In this document: positions 35,351 through 44,496 of the stretch, piece by piece
Layout of the letters: each line of letters opens with the position of its first letter
Numbering within the stretch: position 1 is the first letter of the stretch
DNA from: Planctomycetaceae bacterium
Lineage (GTDB): Bacteria; Planctomycetota; Planctomycetia; Planctomycetales; Planctomycetaceae
DNA length: 64,000 nt
Direction: 5' to 3'
NCBI GenBank assembly: GCA_021732975.1
Contig: JAKFWC010000012.1
Span: 1 to 64,000 of the forward strand
The notes under the pieces: model-generated
Told to the model about the DNA's origin: nothing
Seen by the model: only the letters and a program-made list of their open reading frames with translations
Database searches by the model: none
Made by a program: the position numbers and the translations under genes

Positions 35351-35404
35351 GATCGACTCCTGTCATCGAACATCGGTTACTCGATGAAAAAGGGAGCGGT
35401 TGGA

Positions 35405-36844
35405 TCACAGCGGATCCAACGCCAACCCGGCAGCCTCCGTCACCCGGTCGAAGTAGGCACGGCTGGTGACAAAGTTGATGAGTTGCACCACATGTCGCGG
35501 GCTGGTTTGCTCCAGTGCTTCCGCGACCTCATCGTCGGTCAGAGCGATCGGCGTTGCGGCCAGTTTCCGCGCAAACTGGAACAGAGAGCGATCCGCACGC
35601 GAAAACTGATCCCACTTGCCATCGAGCGCAAAAATCTGCTCGTCGGTCTGTCCAAGTTCTTTCAAGCGCGATCGGACCATTCCGGTGGCGTACCAGGCCC
35701 GGTCTTGTCGGGCGATGATCCAACTGACCTGGGCCTTCATCAAAGGTGTGAGATCGCCGTTAGAATTGTTGATGGCGTTCAGGCTCGACAACCGACCGCG
35801 GGATTCGCGCGGGAAGTTCGCCATCAACCGGATCCACGCGGGGAGCGGACCCGCCGGCGCACTGTCGCCGAGCGCCGTCCGTGCCGCCTCTTCGGACAAG
35901 ACGGGTAACCGCGGTGTCCGTTTCCGTGCGATTGCCAGCACGGCTTCCACCTCACTGCGAGATTCGAGCACGGGGCGTGTGCTGATCCCCATCCGCGTCG
36001 GTTGACCGGTCTTGAGATCAATCTCCAGCGGCGCGACCTTCGTAATCGCCGAGGCAAACGCGGTCGGCGTCGGAGTCAAAAATGATTCATTGGGAACGGG
36101 ACGATCAGCCGGAATATCCGCCTGGGCGCGACGGAAAAAGCTGCTGCCGTCGCGCGATTGCGGCACGCCGGAGCCTTCCTTCCAGCGATTGATCGCGTTG
36201 TTCCCAGCCACCGAAAGCGTCATCTCGAGAATCTGCAGATCGGTGTAGTGTTCACGCAGGGCGATGATGTCCGCATCGGCCAGGCGATTCGGTTCGTAAG
36301 TGAGTTTGCGGGCATAGGCAAACGCCGCTTGTTCTTCGGGCGGAAAGCGGCCCCAATCGGAATCGAGCGCGGCGATTTCCTCCTCCAACATCCCCGCGGC
36401 CGACAGCTTCTGTTCCTGATGTCCCAGGCAATACTGGCAGTTGTTCGTTCGGGAGACGATCCAGAACAAGCGGGTTTTGAACGGATAGCTGAGGGTCATG
36501 TTTTCGTCGGCGTTGCGGGTGAAATCGCGCGCCGCGGGAGGGGTCGTACCGGCGGCTTGAGCCGGTCGCGAACCGCCGCCGCCGAAGACGGAGCCTTCAC
36601 CAGGAGGCAGATAGTGAAACCGCAAGCGGCTTTCGTAGCTGCCGCCCCGTTCGCCCAATTCCACCTTCTGTTCCTCCGTCAGTTCCGGCAGCGGAATCCG
36701 CAACTTGCGCGACTTCATGTCTTCGAGGAGTTGTTTCATCTCCGGCCGCGTCGCCGGAACAGGACGCGGCGTGACGACGCGCTCGTCGGCCAATGCCGAA
36801 TTGACCAGCAACATAACCGAAAGGCCAAGCATCATTCGGGGCAT
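35405..36844 (-). CDS. Secreted protein with two carboxymuconolactone decarboxylase-like domains
   Basis: Signal peptide MPRMMLGLSVMLLVNSALA. The first AhpD/CMD-like domain holds the redox motif NNCQYCLGHQEQKL (CxxC followed by His), as in AhpD-type peroxidase partners. The second domain (about 360-460) keeps the fold pattern (SWIIARQDRAWYATGMVR) but lacks CxxC. This points to an exported thiol-redox protein with one active and one structural domain. It is a paralogue of the next upstream gene and lies 54 bases after it, and the deiodinase-like gene follows, so the three form a likely exported redox operon. Confidence 0.85.
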   Translation of the reverse strand: MPRMMLGLSVMLLVNSALADERVVTPRPVPATRPEMKQLLEDMKSRKLRIPLPELTEEQKVELGERGGSYESRLRFHYLPPGEGSVFGGGGSRPAQAAGTTPPAARDFTRNADENMTLSYPFKTRLFWIVSRTNNCQYCLGHQEQKLSAAGMLEEEIAALDSDWGRFPPEEQAAFAYARKLTYEPNRLADADIIALREHYTDLQILEMTLSVAGNNAINRWKEGSGVPQSRDGSSFFRRAQADIPADRPVPNESFLTPTPTAFASAITKVAPLEIDLKTGQPTRMGISTRPVLESRSEVEAVLAIARKRTPRLPVLSEEAARTALGDSAPAGPLPAWIRLMANFPRESRGRLSSLNAINNSNGDLTPLMKAQVSWIIARQDRAWYATGMVRSRLKELGQTDEQIFALDGKWDQFSRADRSLFQFARKLAATPIALTDDEVAEALEQTSPRHVVQLINFVTSRAYFDRVTEAAGLALDPL

Positions 36845-36898
36845 GATTCTTCTCGCGAACGTTGGGGATAATTCTGTCAAAAGGAATAACGCCTGGAC

Positions 36899-38263
36899 CT
36901 ATTTAACCTGTGCCACGGATGCGGCAACACTGCCTTCCAAAGGGAGACGCAGGGCTTCCGTGAAGCGGTCGAAGGCATTGGCATCGCAGATCAACTGGAT
37001 GATTTCCGCGACTTCGTACTCCGAGAAGTGTTCCCGAAGGCGGGTCACATCAACGTCGACAATGGTGTGCGGTGCGGAAGTCAATTTTCGTGCGAAGCGC
37101 AGCGCTTCCGCATAACCGGGTTGAGTGGCGGATTGTTCGAGTGCCGCGAGGGACACGAGCGCGGCTTCATCTCCGCCTAGCCCGAGAAACCGCGTGCGCG
37201 CATGGCCGGCGGCGTACCACGCGCGGTTCTCCCGCGCGGAGACCCATGCAATCATGGCCCGCAACTTCGCATCGGTCTTTCCATCCCGCACCATGGCCTG
37301 CCGCTGTCGCCATGCATCGAGCGCGACCGGCAGATCGGCAATCGCCCGCAACCAGTTGGGAGGCGTTACGCCGGGGGTATCGGCGGCAAGGACCTTCTGG
37401 GCGGTTTCCATGCTGGGAAGTTCGACTACCGGTGGGCGACTCCGGGCGGATTCGAGCGTTCGCTGCACTTCGTCCATCGGTTCCCAAGCCGCTCGCGCAG
37501 GCAGATCGACTGGAGCAACCTTTGACGGAACGTTCGAGAACTCCGGAGAGGTCGGCGTATCGAGTTGCGAGTGCTCTTCGCCACCGAAGGATTGATCCTG
37601 CGGAATCCCGGTCGATGAGGTCCATCGGTTCACGGCGTTGTATCGGGCGACCGTGTAAATGATGTCGATCACTTCCTTGTCGCTGTAGTGCGACTTCAGT
37701 TTCGCGATGTCCACTTCCTGCACGGTGTGCGGCGCGAGCGTCAATTGTTTGGTCAACCGCATCGCCGCCTGTTCGGCAGCGGGGAAGACTTCCCACTTGC
37801 AATCGAGTGCCGCGAGTTGATCGTCCGTCATCCCCACACGGCGCAGTTTGAGTTCCTGATGCCCGAGGCAGTACTGGCAATCATTCCCGCGCGACACGAT
37901 CCAGAACAACCGCGTTTTAAAGCCATAATCGGGACTGGCCTGCAGGGAATTCAACAACGCCGCCGTACTGGTTGGCCGAGAGCGGTTAGAAATGCTTCCC
38001 CATCCCGGCACAACGAAGTTCTGCCACGAGGCAGGCAGGTAGATGGACCGCAGACGACCATTGTTAACCAGCGGTCGTCCTGATGCGATCTCTTCCGCGG
38101 TCGGTGGCGGAAGGGGCAATCGCGAAGTGCGATCCTTCAGTGCCTGGATCCGCGCTTTCATTCCCGGACGGGTCATGGCAACGCCGCCGGAATTCTCTGC
38201 CGACCAGCCATTCGTGAACAGAGCGACCGTACACAGTGCAGCGCACCAAGTCAGACGTTGCAT
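36899..38263 (-). CDS. Secreted protein with two carboxymuconolactone decarboxylase-like domains, paralogue
   Basis: Start at the ATG at 38263 (MQRLTWCAALCTVALFTNGW, a signal peptide) with GGGGGAA upstream. The architecture matches the neighbouring gene: first CMD domain with NDCQYCLGHQELKLRRVG, second domain without CxxC (SARENRAWYAAGHARTRF). The shared blocks KTRLFWIVSR and CQYCLGHQE show a duplication. Its likely role is periplasmic redox chemistry with the downstream paralogue and the deiodinase-like protein. Frames continuing upstream overlap the STAS gene and are not credible. Confidence 0.85.
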   Translation of the reverse strand: MQRLTWCAALCTVALFTNGWSAENSGGVAMTRPGMKARIQALKDRTSRLPLPPPTAEEIASGRPLVNNGRLRSIYLPASWQNFVVPGWGSISNRSRPTSTAALLNSLQASPDYGFKTRLFWIVSRGNDCQYCLGHQELKLRRVGMTDDQLAALDCKWEVFPAAEQAAMRLTKQLTLAPHTVQEVDIAKLKSHYSDKEVIDIIYTVARYNAVNRWTSSTGIPQDQSFGGEEHSQLDTPTSPEFSNVPSKVAPVDLPARAAWEPMDEVQRTLESARSRPPVVELPSMETAQKVLAADTPGVTPPNWLRAIADLPVALDAWRQRQAMVRDGKTDAKLRAMIAWVSARENRAWYAAGHARTRFLGLGGDEAALVSLAALEQSATQPGYAEALRFARKLTSAPHTIVDVDVTRLREHFSEYEVAEIIQLICDANAFDRFTEALRLPLEGSVAASVAQVK

Positions 38264-38333
38264 CAATGATTCCCCCGGAAGATGATGATCGCGCGACTGT
38301 CTCCCATGAAGAGCGGAGACGCCGTATGAACAC

Positions 38334-38678
38334 TCAAATCTCAATATCATGGAAATGGAGAGCACGGTCGAGTTTCGCGATCTCCAGCATCTCACGAATG
38401 TCGGCTGAGGCGTTGTAAAGGTGAATCTCCAGCCCCTCGCGCACCAGGCATTTCAAGACCCCCGGCAGACCACTGGGGATGCTCCGCACGGCGGTCAGAT
38501 CGAACGCCAGGGCCTTACAGTGGTTCTCGCGCACCAGTTCCGTAATCTCGTCGCGGTATTCTGCCAGATTGAAGTCGTGCAGAATCTCGCGACCGCCGAA
38601 CCCGAGCACGGTCAGTTCACCGGCATGGTAGACCTCCAGTTCGGACTGGCAGACCTCCAGTTCAGAAAGGACTTGCAT
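38334..38678 (-). CDS. STAS-domain protein (anti-sigma factor antagonist type)
   Basis: A 114-aa single-domain protein. The pattern TVLGFGGREILHDFN then ALAFDLTAVRSIPSGLPGVL fits a STAS domain, with Ser66 or Ser69 at the usual phosphorylation site (DxSxLPS-type loop). Such proteins relay partner-switch signals with an HPK-like kinase and phosphatase. No kinase partner is next to it. The N-terminal repeat-like start (SELEVCQSELEVY) is unusual. It is co-directional with the redox genes downstream, with a gap of about 70 bases. Confidence 0.85.
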   Translation of the reverse strand: MQVLSELEVCQSELEVYHAGELTVLGFGGREILHDFNLAEYRDEITELVRENHCKALAFDLTAVRSIPSGLPGVLKCLVREGLEIHLYNASADIREMLEIAKLDRALHFHDIEI

Positions 38679-38724
38679 GAGAGAATTCCTCGATCAGGGC
38701 GCTCGGCGTGCCAGCGCGAGTGGT

Positions 38725-39120
38725 TCAGGTTTCGTCATAGCGAAAGACCGTGATGACCGGTGATGTCCCGACGACGTACTGCACTTCCTGCTTGGTGGCC
38801 CGGCCCTTGTCATCTTTCAGAGTCCGGCGCACAGTGAGGTGCAGGTTCGGGCCGTCGCTCTTCTCATCCGGGAGGATTTCGAACGCGTCGAGCTTCTTGC
38901 CCGCTTCCCAGTCGGAATCGCGGCCAATGATTCTGGGTTTCAGATCTTCGATTTTCTTGCCGTCCTTCCACGCCGTCAGAAACTCCATGCACGCCTCGCG
39001 CGCCTGCGGCTGATCGAGCGGCAGGCTGCGTGCCGTTTGCTGACAGCCAGCGGCGACGATGACCAAGAGGACACATAGACGATGCGCCAAAAAACGCCAT
39101 CGCACCGATTCAAGAAACAT
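38725..39120 (-). CDS. Small predicted lipoprotein (131 aa)
   Basis: The N-terminus has a hydrophobic core with a lipobox (LLVIVAAGC, Cys at about 26), so it should be lipid-anchored. The mature part has KPRIIGRDSDWEAGKKLDAF and ends QYVVGTSPVITVFRYDET, with no recognised family. Its position between a DUF1559 gene and the STAS gene resembles planctomycete loci in which a pseudopilin-like protein is followed by a lipoprotein. Confidence 0.75.
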   Translation of the reverse strand: MFLESVRWRFLAHRLCVLLVIVAAGCQQTARSLPLDQPQAREACMEFLTAWKDGKKIEDLKPRIIGRDSDWEAGKKLDAFEILPDEKSDGPNLHLTVRRTLKDDKGRATKQEVQYVVGTSPVITVFRYDET

Positions 39121-39170
39121 GGTCTTCCACCTTGGAAGCAGTCAAACATCAGGAGAGAGCGCCGACAACA

Positions 39171-39199
39171 CGCGGGTTCCTGTTAAACAGGAACCCGCG
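39171..39199. terminator. Long hairpin between the DUF1559 gene and the lipoprotein
   Basis: CGCGGGTTCCTGTT and AACAGGAACCCGCG pair almost without a loop. A comparable hairpin follows the other DUF1559 gene at 49190-49218, so it may be a transcript-processing or attenuation site. Confidence 0.75.
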
Positions 39200-39264
39200 A
39201 TGGTTGTCCGCGACAAACAAGAATTGAGGCCACAGGGGCGGCAGTGAACGAGGCCCATCGCTCG

Positions 39265-40212
39265 TTAGAACTCGGAAAGGGTTTCACCACCGCCGATGCT
39301 GCCGATCGCCCGCCACGTTCCGATGTGAATATTCTCCGAAATGAACCGGACCGAGCCGTCGCAGAGCAGCAGGTGCACGCCCCCAGTGTGCTGGCTGTTG
39401 GCCGTGGTCGAAATCCGCCCCGGAGGATACATGCACGACCGGCCGTTCGGCGGCAGGACGTGGTTGTACTGGTTCGTGGAGTGATATTGCTGCAACCACG
39501 GAACTCCCACGTCCGAGTACCCCTGTTTCGACAGGTCGGTCGTATCCGTGGCATTACATTGCTGCTGGGCTTCGTCGGCTGTGTTTGGATAAGTTCCGGG
39601 CCGGTAAGTGTCGGTTCTCGGGCTGGAAATCGCATTTGAACCGTCACCGGTCATCTTCTCCGCCATCGCTGCTGTGTTGCTCAGACCATCGATGATATCG
39701 TTGAACCGGATCTTGCGTGTGTGATAGATCACGCCGTTCGCCGGCGGCTGGCCGGTCATGCCCGAGTCATACATCACGACCCCGTTGCCGGCGTTCCAGT
39801 AGTAGGTATTCCGTCCGCCAGTGGAGGTGGAGGGGAGCGCGTCGACATTCGATGGACACAGGAATGCGGGCACCGTCGTAAGCCGCACAGGGTCATTATT
39901 CGCGTGGTTGTAGGGAACGTTGAAGTCAACCCGATTGAAGAGCGGAGACTGATCCATTCCCGGCAGCAACCGGGCGTGTGCTGAAATCGGATTCGATGTG
40001 CCATTCACATCAGCAATCGGGATGGTGGTGTAGGTGTCGTGATAGTTGTGAATCGCCAAGCCAAGCTGTTTCAGATTGTTGCGGCATTGCGTGCGGCGGG
40101 CGGCTTCGCGGGCTTGTTGCACGGCGGGCAACAGCAGGGCAATGAGAATAGCAATGATCGCGATCACCACCAGCAATTCGATGAGCGTGAAGCCCGAACG
40201 ACGACGTGACAT
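39265..40212 (-). CDS. DUF1559 pseudopilin-like protein
   Basis: Start ATG at 40212 ([20 protein letters not shown]). The type IV prepilin cleavage motif [10 protein letters not shown] is followed by one transmembrane helix, the family motif [20 protein letters not shown], and a C-terminal [25 protein letters not shown] end (H-X9-DG). DUF1559 proteins are a signature planctomycete family, very numerous per genome; they are processed like pseudopilins and exposed outside. The function is unknown. Sequence and length (315 aa) are typical. The upstream gap of about 345 bases should hold its promoter. Confidence 0.93.
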   Translation of the reverse strand: MSRRRSGFTLIELLVVIAIIAILIALLLPAVQQAREAARRTQCRNNLKQLGLAIHNYHDTYTTIPIADVNGTSNPISAHARLLPGMDQSPLFNRVDFNVPYNHANNDPVRLTTVPAFLCPSNVDALPSTSTGGRNTYYWNAGNGVVMYDSGMTGQPPANGVIYHTRKIRFNDIIDGLSNTAAMAEKMTGDGSNAISSPRTDTYRPGTYPNTADEAQQQCNATDTTDLSKQGYSDVGVPWLQQYHSTNQYNHVLPPNGRSCMYPPGRISTTANSQHTGGVHLLLCDGSVRFISENIHIGTWRAIGSIGGGETLSEF

Positions 40213-40557
40213 GAGAACTTCTTTCAAAACAAAGACCATAAGGAATCGAAACCAGGGCGAACGGTCACGCGGAAAGACGGAATGAAATGAGGTTCCGCGT
40301 GCGTTTTCACCTCAATTGCGGTCTCGAAGGGCACAATGAAGTGCGCGTCGATGACCGCGAGCGGCCGTATCACTCGGATACAGCGAGTGGCCTTGCGGGC
40401 TGACAAACGGGCGATTGACCGACCATCGGCTCAGCAAAGAAACGGCGGAAGGCAGACCAGCATGAAGAAACTAGCGCGGCCGTTTCCACGCCGAAGCAAT
40501 ACCACTTCGGAGCGGGAACAGGCGCTACGCTGAGCGCAGCCTGCTGCCAACGCCGGA
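40213..40557. other. Intergenic region upstream of the DUF1559 gene
   Basis: About 345 bases with no convincing ORF, repeat or hairpin. It should contain the promoter of the minus-strand DUF1559 gene; I see no clear -35/-10 pair. Confidence 0.45.
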
Positions 40558-40983
40558 TTAGCCAATCTTCGGCGGGCGATCGAGCCGGGCCGGAAATGCC
40601 GAGAGACAGAGCTCCTCGGTCAATGCGGGAAACTGCATGGCGGCCGAAGGCAACACCAGCTCGAACTCAAAAATCGTGGCCCAACGCTCGCCGAGTAAAC
40701 GGACCGGAGCGGGAGACGGGACCGGCATCGGGGCATCGGAGCGGCGGCAACTGGGTCCATTACATGGCCGCGGCGAAACGGGAGCATCCGATTCTGACCG
40801 CGAATCCATCCCTGCCGCGTACGATCCCAGCACCGAATGGGACGGGTGGGCCAGATAATCACCGCACGAAGCCTGTACCGTCTTCGGCGTTCCCAACAAC
40901 CCCGCCGCCAGCAAACACAATCCCCCCAGAACGCTGAAACAGCGTCCGCGCAAGAGCGCATTAAGAGGACTGGCCTGGAACAT
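40558..40983 (-). CDS. Secreted hypothetical protein (141 aa)
   Basis: Signal-peptide-like N-terminus (CFSVLGGLCLLAAGLLGTPKTVQA) followed by a short Pro/Ser-rich region with CGDY and PRPCNGPSCRRSDAPMPVPS. The Cys-rich, Pro-rich composition suggests an extracellular protein, and the CNGPSC block resembles small planctomycete secreted proteins from memory. No family is identified. No close partner genes; gaps on both sides are long. Confidence 0.6.
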   Translation of the reverse strand: MFQASPLNALLRGRCFSVLGGLCLLAAGLLGTPKTVQASCGDYLAHPSHSVLGSYAAGMDSRSESDAPVSPRPCNGPSCRRSDAPMPVPSPAPVRLLGERWATIFEFELVLPSAAMQFPALTEELCLSAFPARLDRPPKIG

Positions 40984-41403
40984 CGAAAGTCATCATGAAG
41001 GGGAATAGTGCCTGAATCGGCCGAGCAGCCAATCCGACTCCTGTATTATTGCGCAGCGCAGCAACAAACTGCAAGATTCTTCTGGGTTCCTGTACAAGAT
41101 TTTCCAACCCCGCACAATCGACGACCGACAACGCTTCCGTATTCGCTTTCCGGGTACGCGTCGCCTCACTTCAGCCAGGCTTGAAACGGAGACGGCTTCC
41201 CTGTGGCATAAACCGCACACTGCCAGGAAAGAGACGTAGCTGTTCTCGCCAGAGAGCGGGGTCATCCCTCTCGATCCAAACAAGAGCGAAAACCCCGCAG
41301 CCAGGGCGAACGCAGCTACGGCAAACGTGTCCTTTATGGCCTGCAGGAGTTCTGCCCCTGCCAGCAGACATGACGATGGATCATCGAGAAAATTGGTCTC
41401 CCG
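40984..41403. other. Intergenic region with a partial inverted repeat
   Basis: Between 41235 and 41320, CGTAGCTGTTCTCGCC and GGCGAACGCAGCTACG pair imperfectly (13 of 16). A 139-codon minus-strand frame here lacks family features, and I do not call it. Otherwise nothing is seen. Confidence 0.5.
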
Positions 41404-41910
41404 ATGTCGCAAGATTTATTCATCCTCATTCGCCAAGCGGAACTGTCCGACGCTGCCGCCATTGCGCAGATTTACAATGAGGCGATTCTCACGACCACAG
41501 CGACGTTCGACACAGAGCCGAAGAGTGTGGAAGAGCGCACGCAATGGCTGCAAGCGCATGATGATCGGCATCCCGTGCTGGTGGCGGTGGTCAACAACCA
41601 CGTCGTCGGCTGGGCGTCACTCACGCGCTGGTCGGAACGTCCGGCCTATGATGCGACCGCCGAAACGTCGTTTTACGTTCATTCATCCCATCGCGGGTGT
41701 GGCATCGGACGGCAACTCAAGGACACCATCATTCAAGTAGCCCGTCGACTGGGCTATCACACGCTCATCGCACGGGTCGCCGAAGGCAGTGGCGCCAGTA
41801 TTCACCTCAATGAACAGGCGGGTTTCACTCACGTCGGACTGTTGAAAGAAGTCGGCTTCAAATTCGGCAAGCGGCTTGGCGTGCATATCATGCAAAAAAT
41901 GTTGAATTGA
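41404..41910 (+). CDS. GNAT acetyltransferase, phosphinothricin-type
   Basis: A 168-aa GNAT protein. Opening IRQAELSDAAAIAQIYNEAI, then TFDTEPKSVEERTQWL, the SFYVHSSHRGCGIGRQLKDTI acetyl-CoA loop (motif A, RGxGxG-like), and ending LNEQAGFTHVGLLKEVGFKFG. This pattern is that of the Pat/PPT N-acetyltransferase family, which acetylates small amines including methionine derivatives and phosphinothricin. The natural substrate is unknown. Stand-alone gene. Confidence 0.88.
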   Translation: MSQDLFILIRQAELSDAAAIAQIYNEAILTTTATFDTEPKSVEERTQWLQAHDDRHPVLVAVVNNHVVGWASLTRWSERPAYDATAETSFYVHSSHRGCGIGRQLKDTIIQVARRLGYHTLIARVAEGSGASIHLNEQAGFTHVGLLKEVGFKFGKRLGVHIMQKMLN

Positions 41911-41985
41911 CCCATGCGGCAAGCAGTATCAGGAACACATTACAACGAACTTGTGATAAACCAGAATTCACAAGTATATGAGACA

Positions 41986-42813
41986 TTATTTTTGTTCGGC
42001 GCGGAACGATTGCACGACGGCCTGTAAATGCCCAGCCGTGCCACCGGCGTTCATCGCGAGATTACCGCCGTCCATGGGAATGAGGGTGCCGGTGATCCAG
42101 GTCGATGCGTCGGAGGCGAGGAGGACCGCGAGGCCTTTGATGTCGTCGGGTTGGCCGAGTCGGCCCGCGGGGATCCCCTTGAGAAAACGTCCTTCCAGGG
42201 ATGGGTCTTGCTGCATCCGCGCAGCTAGGCTCGGGTTGATGACTTGCGCGGGCAATACCGCGTTGACACGCACGCCACGGTGGCTCCACTCGGTGCTGAG
42301 TTCGCGGGTCATCTGCACGACGGCTCCCATCGCCATGCTGTAGGCGATGTGGCCGCGGCCAAGCGCTGTGGTGCTGGCAAGCGACCCGATATTCATGATC
42401 GACCCGCGTCCTTGCACGAGCATCCGTCGTCCCGCTTCCTGACACATGGCGAACCGGCCCACCACGAGGTTTTGCAGCACGCGGTGCAGGTCAGAGACCG
42501 CTAACTCTTCCGGCTTGGCGAGATGTCCGTCTCCCGCGATATTGCCAAGGAAATCGACTCGCCCGAACTCCGTATCCACCTGGCGAAACATCGCCGCAAT
42601 TGCCTCCGGATCGGAGACATCGGTCGCCGCACTCAAAGCCTTGCGACCAAACGCGCGGACATCCGTCGCCGTCATCTCCGCTCCGGCAAGATTGCGATCG
42701 ACACACATCACATCCGCCCCGGCTTCGGCCAATGCCAGTGCCGTTGCTCGGCCCATCCCCTGTGCCGCACCAGAAACCACGGCGACGCGACCGGAGAGAT
42801 CAAACATGTTCAT
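41986..42813 (-). CDS. SDR-family oxidoreductase with altered catalytic site
   Basis: Short-chain dehydrogenase fold: GAAQGMGRATALA cofactor motif (15-27), CVDRNLAG, and NIGSLAS with the usual catalytic Ser (144). The YxxxK motif is YSMAM, so Tyr158 is present but Met162 replaces the catalytic Lys. The C-terminal WITGTLIPMDGG is normal. Loss of the Lys should lower or change catalysis, so the protein may bind a cofactor or act on a different substrate. The length of 275 aa is typical. It lies about 100 bases downstream of the Nramp-like gene on the same strand. Confidence 0.87.
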   Translation of the reverse strand: MNMFDLSGRVAVVSGAAQGMGRATALALAEAGADVMCVDRNLAGAEMTATDVRAFGRKALSAATDVSDPEAIAAMFRQVDTEFGRVDFLGNIAGDGHLAKPEELAVSDLHRVLQNLVVGRFAMCQEAGRRMLVQGRGSIMNIGSLASTTALGRGHIAYSMAMGAVVQMTRELSTEWSHRGVRVNAVLPAQVINPSLAARMQQDPSLEGRFLKGIPAGRLGQPDDIKGLAVLLASDASTWITGTLIPMDGGNLAMNAGGTAGHLQAVVQSFRAEQK

Positions 42814-42913
42814 TGGAAGCCTCGGGAGAAAATGTCGAATGAGGAAGGCGGATTGTCGAAAGGGACACCATCATTATTGTGCTTTACCACTGACAACTGG
42901 TAACTGACAATAT

Positions 42914-44464
42914 CTACTTCCACATTGGAACAATCTTGTACACGAACACCAGCGTCGCCAGCCCAAGATAAAACACGCCGCATCCAATGACACCCAAAGA
43001 GTGATACCACCGCGGCCGAAACTCGCGTGGCAGTAATTTGTGATTGATCCATAACAACTGGAACGATGTTACGCCGAGGGCCAGATTGTTGAAGTTCGCA
43101 ATAAAGTCGGTCATGCCGCGCGGGGCGTAACTGAAAAGGAACGTGCAGACGAACGACCAGAGGACATACGCGCCGAGGATTGTGTAGTAAATCGACTTCA
43201 CCTGATGCGGCTGCATCGTGTTGCGGACGCGCGAACTCGCGCTCCAGATCGCGTCGGTCCACCGGCGGCTGAAATCGTCGACGATCGACATCTGGCTCGG
43301 CAACATCACCATCAACCCCGTGAACAGCGCTGCGATCCACAACACCTTCCCCAAGACTGGCGAAAAGCCGGCGTTGCGCAGTCCGTCCGCGGTGATGATC
43401 GACTGCGCGACGCTCGCCTGCTCATTGGTAATGGTGGAATGGCTTGCAAACTGCATGGACAACAGCGCCGGCAGGGCCATTCCCATGAAACAACCCGGCG
43501 CCCAGACGAGAACCTGATCGGTCATCACATACCGCCACCAGCCGCTCCAGCGTCGGCGGTTTTCGTCCGTCAGATCAAACACCTTCCCAACGTGACTGAG
43601 GGCCACACTGCGACCGCCGATGGCACTTGGAATCGCTCCCACCTGGCTTCCCATGCCCCAACCTTTGTCGCGCACAAAATTTGAGTACGTCGAATTCGCG
43701 AGTCCGCCACCCCCGGCGTAACCGGCAAAGGCCCCAATGACGATTAAACTCGTCGTCGACATCAACGGCCACTCACCGTGCTCAAACCAGTACAAAAACC
43801 CGTTGGTGAGGACTTCCCCGCCGTTTCCGTCGCTGACAGGCACATTCCCGAACTTCAGGAAGCCGCTGAAGACGCTGGCCCAGTTGGCAGGACTGACGCA
43901 GGTGACGCCGAGCATGAGACAGAAACCCAGCACGACGGCCACCTTGGCGGTCATGATCCCCTGCAACATGTTGTAAACCTTGCCGCCCAGCAACACGGGG
44001 AACGCAACACCGAACAGGCAGACATACGCCAACGGCGTGATAATCCAGCGGTCATCCAAAGTCGGCGGACGGTCCAGAATGAGGGCAGTAATCATCGCCG
44101 CACCATGAGTGGACAGACCCGGTATCAACGCGGAGGAATTCAGCAGCAGCATCAAGCTGACCCAGAACATTGGCCCGGGCCAGCAACGCATGAAGCCCGT
44201 GAAGATTGGCTCGCCACAGTAAAGAGCGTAGCGGCCACATTCGATGTTGTAGAAGACCTGCAGGATGATGGCGACGGTCGCGATCCACATCAATCCGCCA
44301 CCGTATTTAGCGGTGACGGCAGGGCCGAGCAGCCACTCGCCGCCGCCGATCTGGATGCCCATCATGACGATGCCCGGCCCGATGAAACTCGCCCAGTTTT
44401 TCCAACTGAGGGCTTTCGGTTCGGGCAGTTCCGCCCTGCCCCAGGCCGGGATGGAATTCGTCAT
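42914..44464 (-). CDS. Nramp-like membrane transporter
   Basis: About 11 to 12 transmembrane helices in 516 aa. The first helix, FIGPGIVMMGIQIGGGEWLLGP, resembles the Nramp helix 1, but the metal-binding DPGN is replaced (IGGGEW). A later FTGLMVMLPSQMSIVDDFSRRW matches the LeuT-like second half. Families of this kind are often labelled Nramp in planctomycete genomes; the altered metal site suggests a different cation or solute. Start ATG at 44464. It precedes the SDR gene on the same strand. Confidence 0.75.
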   Translation of the reverse strand: MTNSIPAWGRAELPEPKALSWKNWASFIGPGIVMMGIQIGGGEWLLGPAVTAKYGGGLMWIATVAIILQVFYNIECGRYALYCGEPIFTGFMRCWPGPMFWVSLMLLLNSSALIPGLSTHGAAMITALILDRPPTLDDRWIITPLAYVCLFGVAFPVLLGGKVYNMLQGIMTAKVAVVLGFCLMLGVTCVSPANWASVFSGFLKFGNVPVSDGNGGEVLTNGFLYWFEHGEWPLMSTTSLIVIGAFAGYAGGGGLANSTYSNFVRDKGWGMGSQVGAIPSAIGGRSVALSHVGKVFDLTDENRRRWSGWWRYVMTDQVLVWAPGCFMGMALPALLSMQFASHSTITNEQASVAQSIITADGLRNAGFSPVLGKVLWIAALFTGLMVMLPSQMSIVDDFSRRWTDAIWSASSRVRNTMQPHQVKSIYYTILGAYVLWSFVCTFLFSYAPRGMTDFIANFNNLALGVTSFQLLWINHKLLPREFRPRWYHSLGVIGCGVFYLGLATLVFVYKIVPMWK

Positions 44465-44496
44465 GGATGGTGCATTCGTAGTGAGATGACTCTTGA

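Noticed and set aside
36610..36630. Fourth copy of repeat D in the CMD-like gene
   Set aside because: Only 14 bases match, in opposite orientation to the coding strand, and the flanks show no further similarity; chance cannot be excluded.
40993..41412. 139-codon minus-strand frame between two genes
   Set aside because: Has a short hydrophobic stretch but no start signal or family motif, and overlaps a partial repeat; left as intergenic.
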